From: Rhodothermales bacterium
GTDB taxonomy: Bacteria > Bacteroidota > Rhodothermia > Rhodothermales > JAHQVL01
Assembly: GCA_034439735.1 (NCBI GenBank)
Contig: JAWXAX010000056.1
Location: forward strand, 1-43,820
Reading direction: 5' to 3'
DNA: 43,820 bases
A model generated the notes under the pieces. It had not been told where the DNA came from and ran no database searches. It worked only from the letters and a program-made list of their open reading frames with translations. Every line of letters starts with the position of its first letter. Position 1 is the first letter of the stretch. A program made the position numbers and the translations under genes. Positions 43,083 through 43,820 of the stretch are shown one piece after another.

Positions 43083-43109
43083 CCGGGCGCCTGCATGCTG
43101 GCGCGCCGG
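43083..43109 (-). terminator. Possible 3' hairpin of folC
   Basis: Arms 43083-43091 and 43100-43109 form nine GC-rich pairs with one bulged base around an 8-nt loop, about 20 bp after the folC stop. No U-tract follows, so it may only stabilise the 3' end or assist Rho-dependent termination. Confidence 0.35.
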
Positions 43110-43129
43110 TGCTGGTTCGGTAAAGTGTG

Positions 43130-43820
43130 TTATGAAAGGTGAGGCCGGTTGAGGTCAGCCTCGGGAAGGACGTGCGCGGCGACATAATGTGAGCCAGTGA
43201 TCAGCAAACCGTCTTCGGGCCTGCCCAGCCGGCGGAACCACACCATGGCGTCCTCGACGCTATCGGAACGTTGTACGGAAAGGCCGTGCCGCGCACATAC
43301 AGCGGCCACCTCCTCGGGAGGCATCGCGCGCTCGACGCCGATCGGAACCAACACGACGCGCGCCCCGGCCTCCCTGAGCAATTGCGCCATGCGATCGATA
43401 TCCTTATCCCGCATGACGCCAAATACGACGAACAATCGACCTCCGCCCCATGCTAGTTGTTCGTTCATAAACCGCAGGCTGGCGGAAAGACCGTCATGAT
43501 TGTGCCCAACGTCCTGAACGATCAGGGGTTCCGTGGCCATCACATCGAGGCGCCCTTGAATGCCGGATAAGGCGCGTACGCGCCGCAAGCCGGCATAGAC
43601 GACCTTCGCGCTGGCCCGACTCTCCTCCTCAAAAATAACTTCCGCCGCCCGCACCGCGACGGCGGCATTTCGCGCCTGGAACCGCCCCGGCAACGCCACA
43701 TGCAACCCGACATACTGACGCACCGGCGTCGACAGATCCATCGTGATGCCGGCAAGCGACGCTGTCACATGGGCTATCTGCACGTCGCTATCGAGCGCCA
43801 GCAGGGGCGCGCCGACACGG
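43130..43820 (-). CDS. folC: Folylpolyglutamate/dihydrofolate synthase, 3' part (cut by window edge)
   Basis: The reading frame stays open to the window edge, so only the last ~230 residues are present and the start is outside. The Mur-ligase-type C-terminal domain is clear: FQARNAAVAVRAAEVI, then IQGRLDVM and VQDVGHNHDGL, matching the FolC/Mur ligase GRxx...DxAHN region. The enzyme adds glutamate to folates (and may make dihydrofolate) in the cytosol. The ATP-binding P-loop should lie beyond the edge. Confidence 0.88.
   Translation of the reverse strand, partial: RVGAPLLALDSDVQIAHVTASLAGITMDLSTPVRQYVGLHVALPGRFQARNAAVAVRAAEVIFEEESRASAKVVYAGLRRVRALSGIQGRLDVMATEPLIVQDVGHNHDGLSASLRFMNEQLAWGGGRLFVVFGVMRDKDIDRMAQLLREAGARVVLVPIGVERAMPPEEVAAVCARHGLSVQRSDSVEDAMVWFRRLGRPEDGLLITGSHYVAAHVLPEADLNRPHLS

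Larger units (their letters stand above)
42601..43129. other. Intergenic region between folC and rho, no gene seen
   Basis: This 529-bp stretch should hold the rho promoter and leader. It contains a 17-bp tandem direct repeat at 42737-42770 and a hairpin at 43083-43109. No tRNA, riboswitch or protein gene was recognised. Confidence 0.6.

Noticed and set aside
42601-43129. tRNA or riboswitch between folC and rho
   Set aside because: No cloverleaf arms, no T-loop consensus and no known riboswitch core could be found by eye.

Overview
The window looks like chromosomal DNA from a GC-rich member of the Bacteroidota/Rhodothermota lineage, probably a Rhodothermales-like bacterium. This is inferred from gene content: two secreted proteins with C-terminal type IX secretion (T9SS) type A sorting domains, a FecI-like sigma / FecR / STN-TonB receptor trio, a DUF5683 protein, a Rho factor with a long Arg/Asp-rich disordered insert, and start codons mostly without clear Shine-Dalgarno sequences. 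There is no phage, transposase, CRISPR array, rRNA or tRNA. Most genes lie on the minus strand.

Layout. 1-190: four copies of a 49-bp tandem repeat that folds into a hairpin. 218-3151 (+): large FAD/Fe-S dehydrogenase of the YdiJ type. 3227-4036 (-): secreted TPR-like protein. 4446-12197 (-): cell-surface signalling cluster (ECF sigma, FecR, STN-TonB receptor) followed by a large secreted protein with five CHRD domains, closed by a clear intrinsic terminator. 12373-21681 (-): tightly overlapping six-gene operon with three glycosyltransferases, an MsbA-type ABC exporter, a double APH-type kinase and a SPOR/beta-barrel protein. It is read here as an uncharacterised surface-glycoconjugate assembly and export system. 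22114-24870: a small lipoprotein (-), a YdeI/OmdA-like protein (+) and a membrane-anchored alpha/beta hydrolase (+).

24867-30512 (-): five-gene operon with a pentaheme cytochrome, an NHL-propeller lipoprotein, a tetraheme cytochrome, a hexaheme lipoprotein and an outer-membrane beta-barrel. The composition suggests a porin-cytochrome electron conduit carrying 15 haem sites. 30786-33149 (-): DUF5683 protein and a Kelch/T9SS protein behind a good sigma-54-type promoter. 33306-37593 (-): Ser/Thr kinase with PEGA domains, a GAF-AAA-Fis sigma-54 activator and a lipoprotein. 37982-39502 (+): SRPBCC protein and a renalase-like FAD oxidoreductase. 39506-42600 (-): HAD-like protein and Rho. 43130-43820 (-): the 3' part of folC, cut by the window edge.

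How the parts may work together. A 16-bp sequence is shared exactly by the regions upstream of the glycan operon and the cytochrome operon. It resembles, imperfectly, the sigma-54 promoter in front of the Kelch gene. Together with the adjacent sigma-54 activator and kinase, this suggests that envelope, glycan and electron-transfer genes may share a control circuit. That link is inference. The gene calls and motifs are read directly from the sequence.
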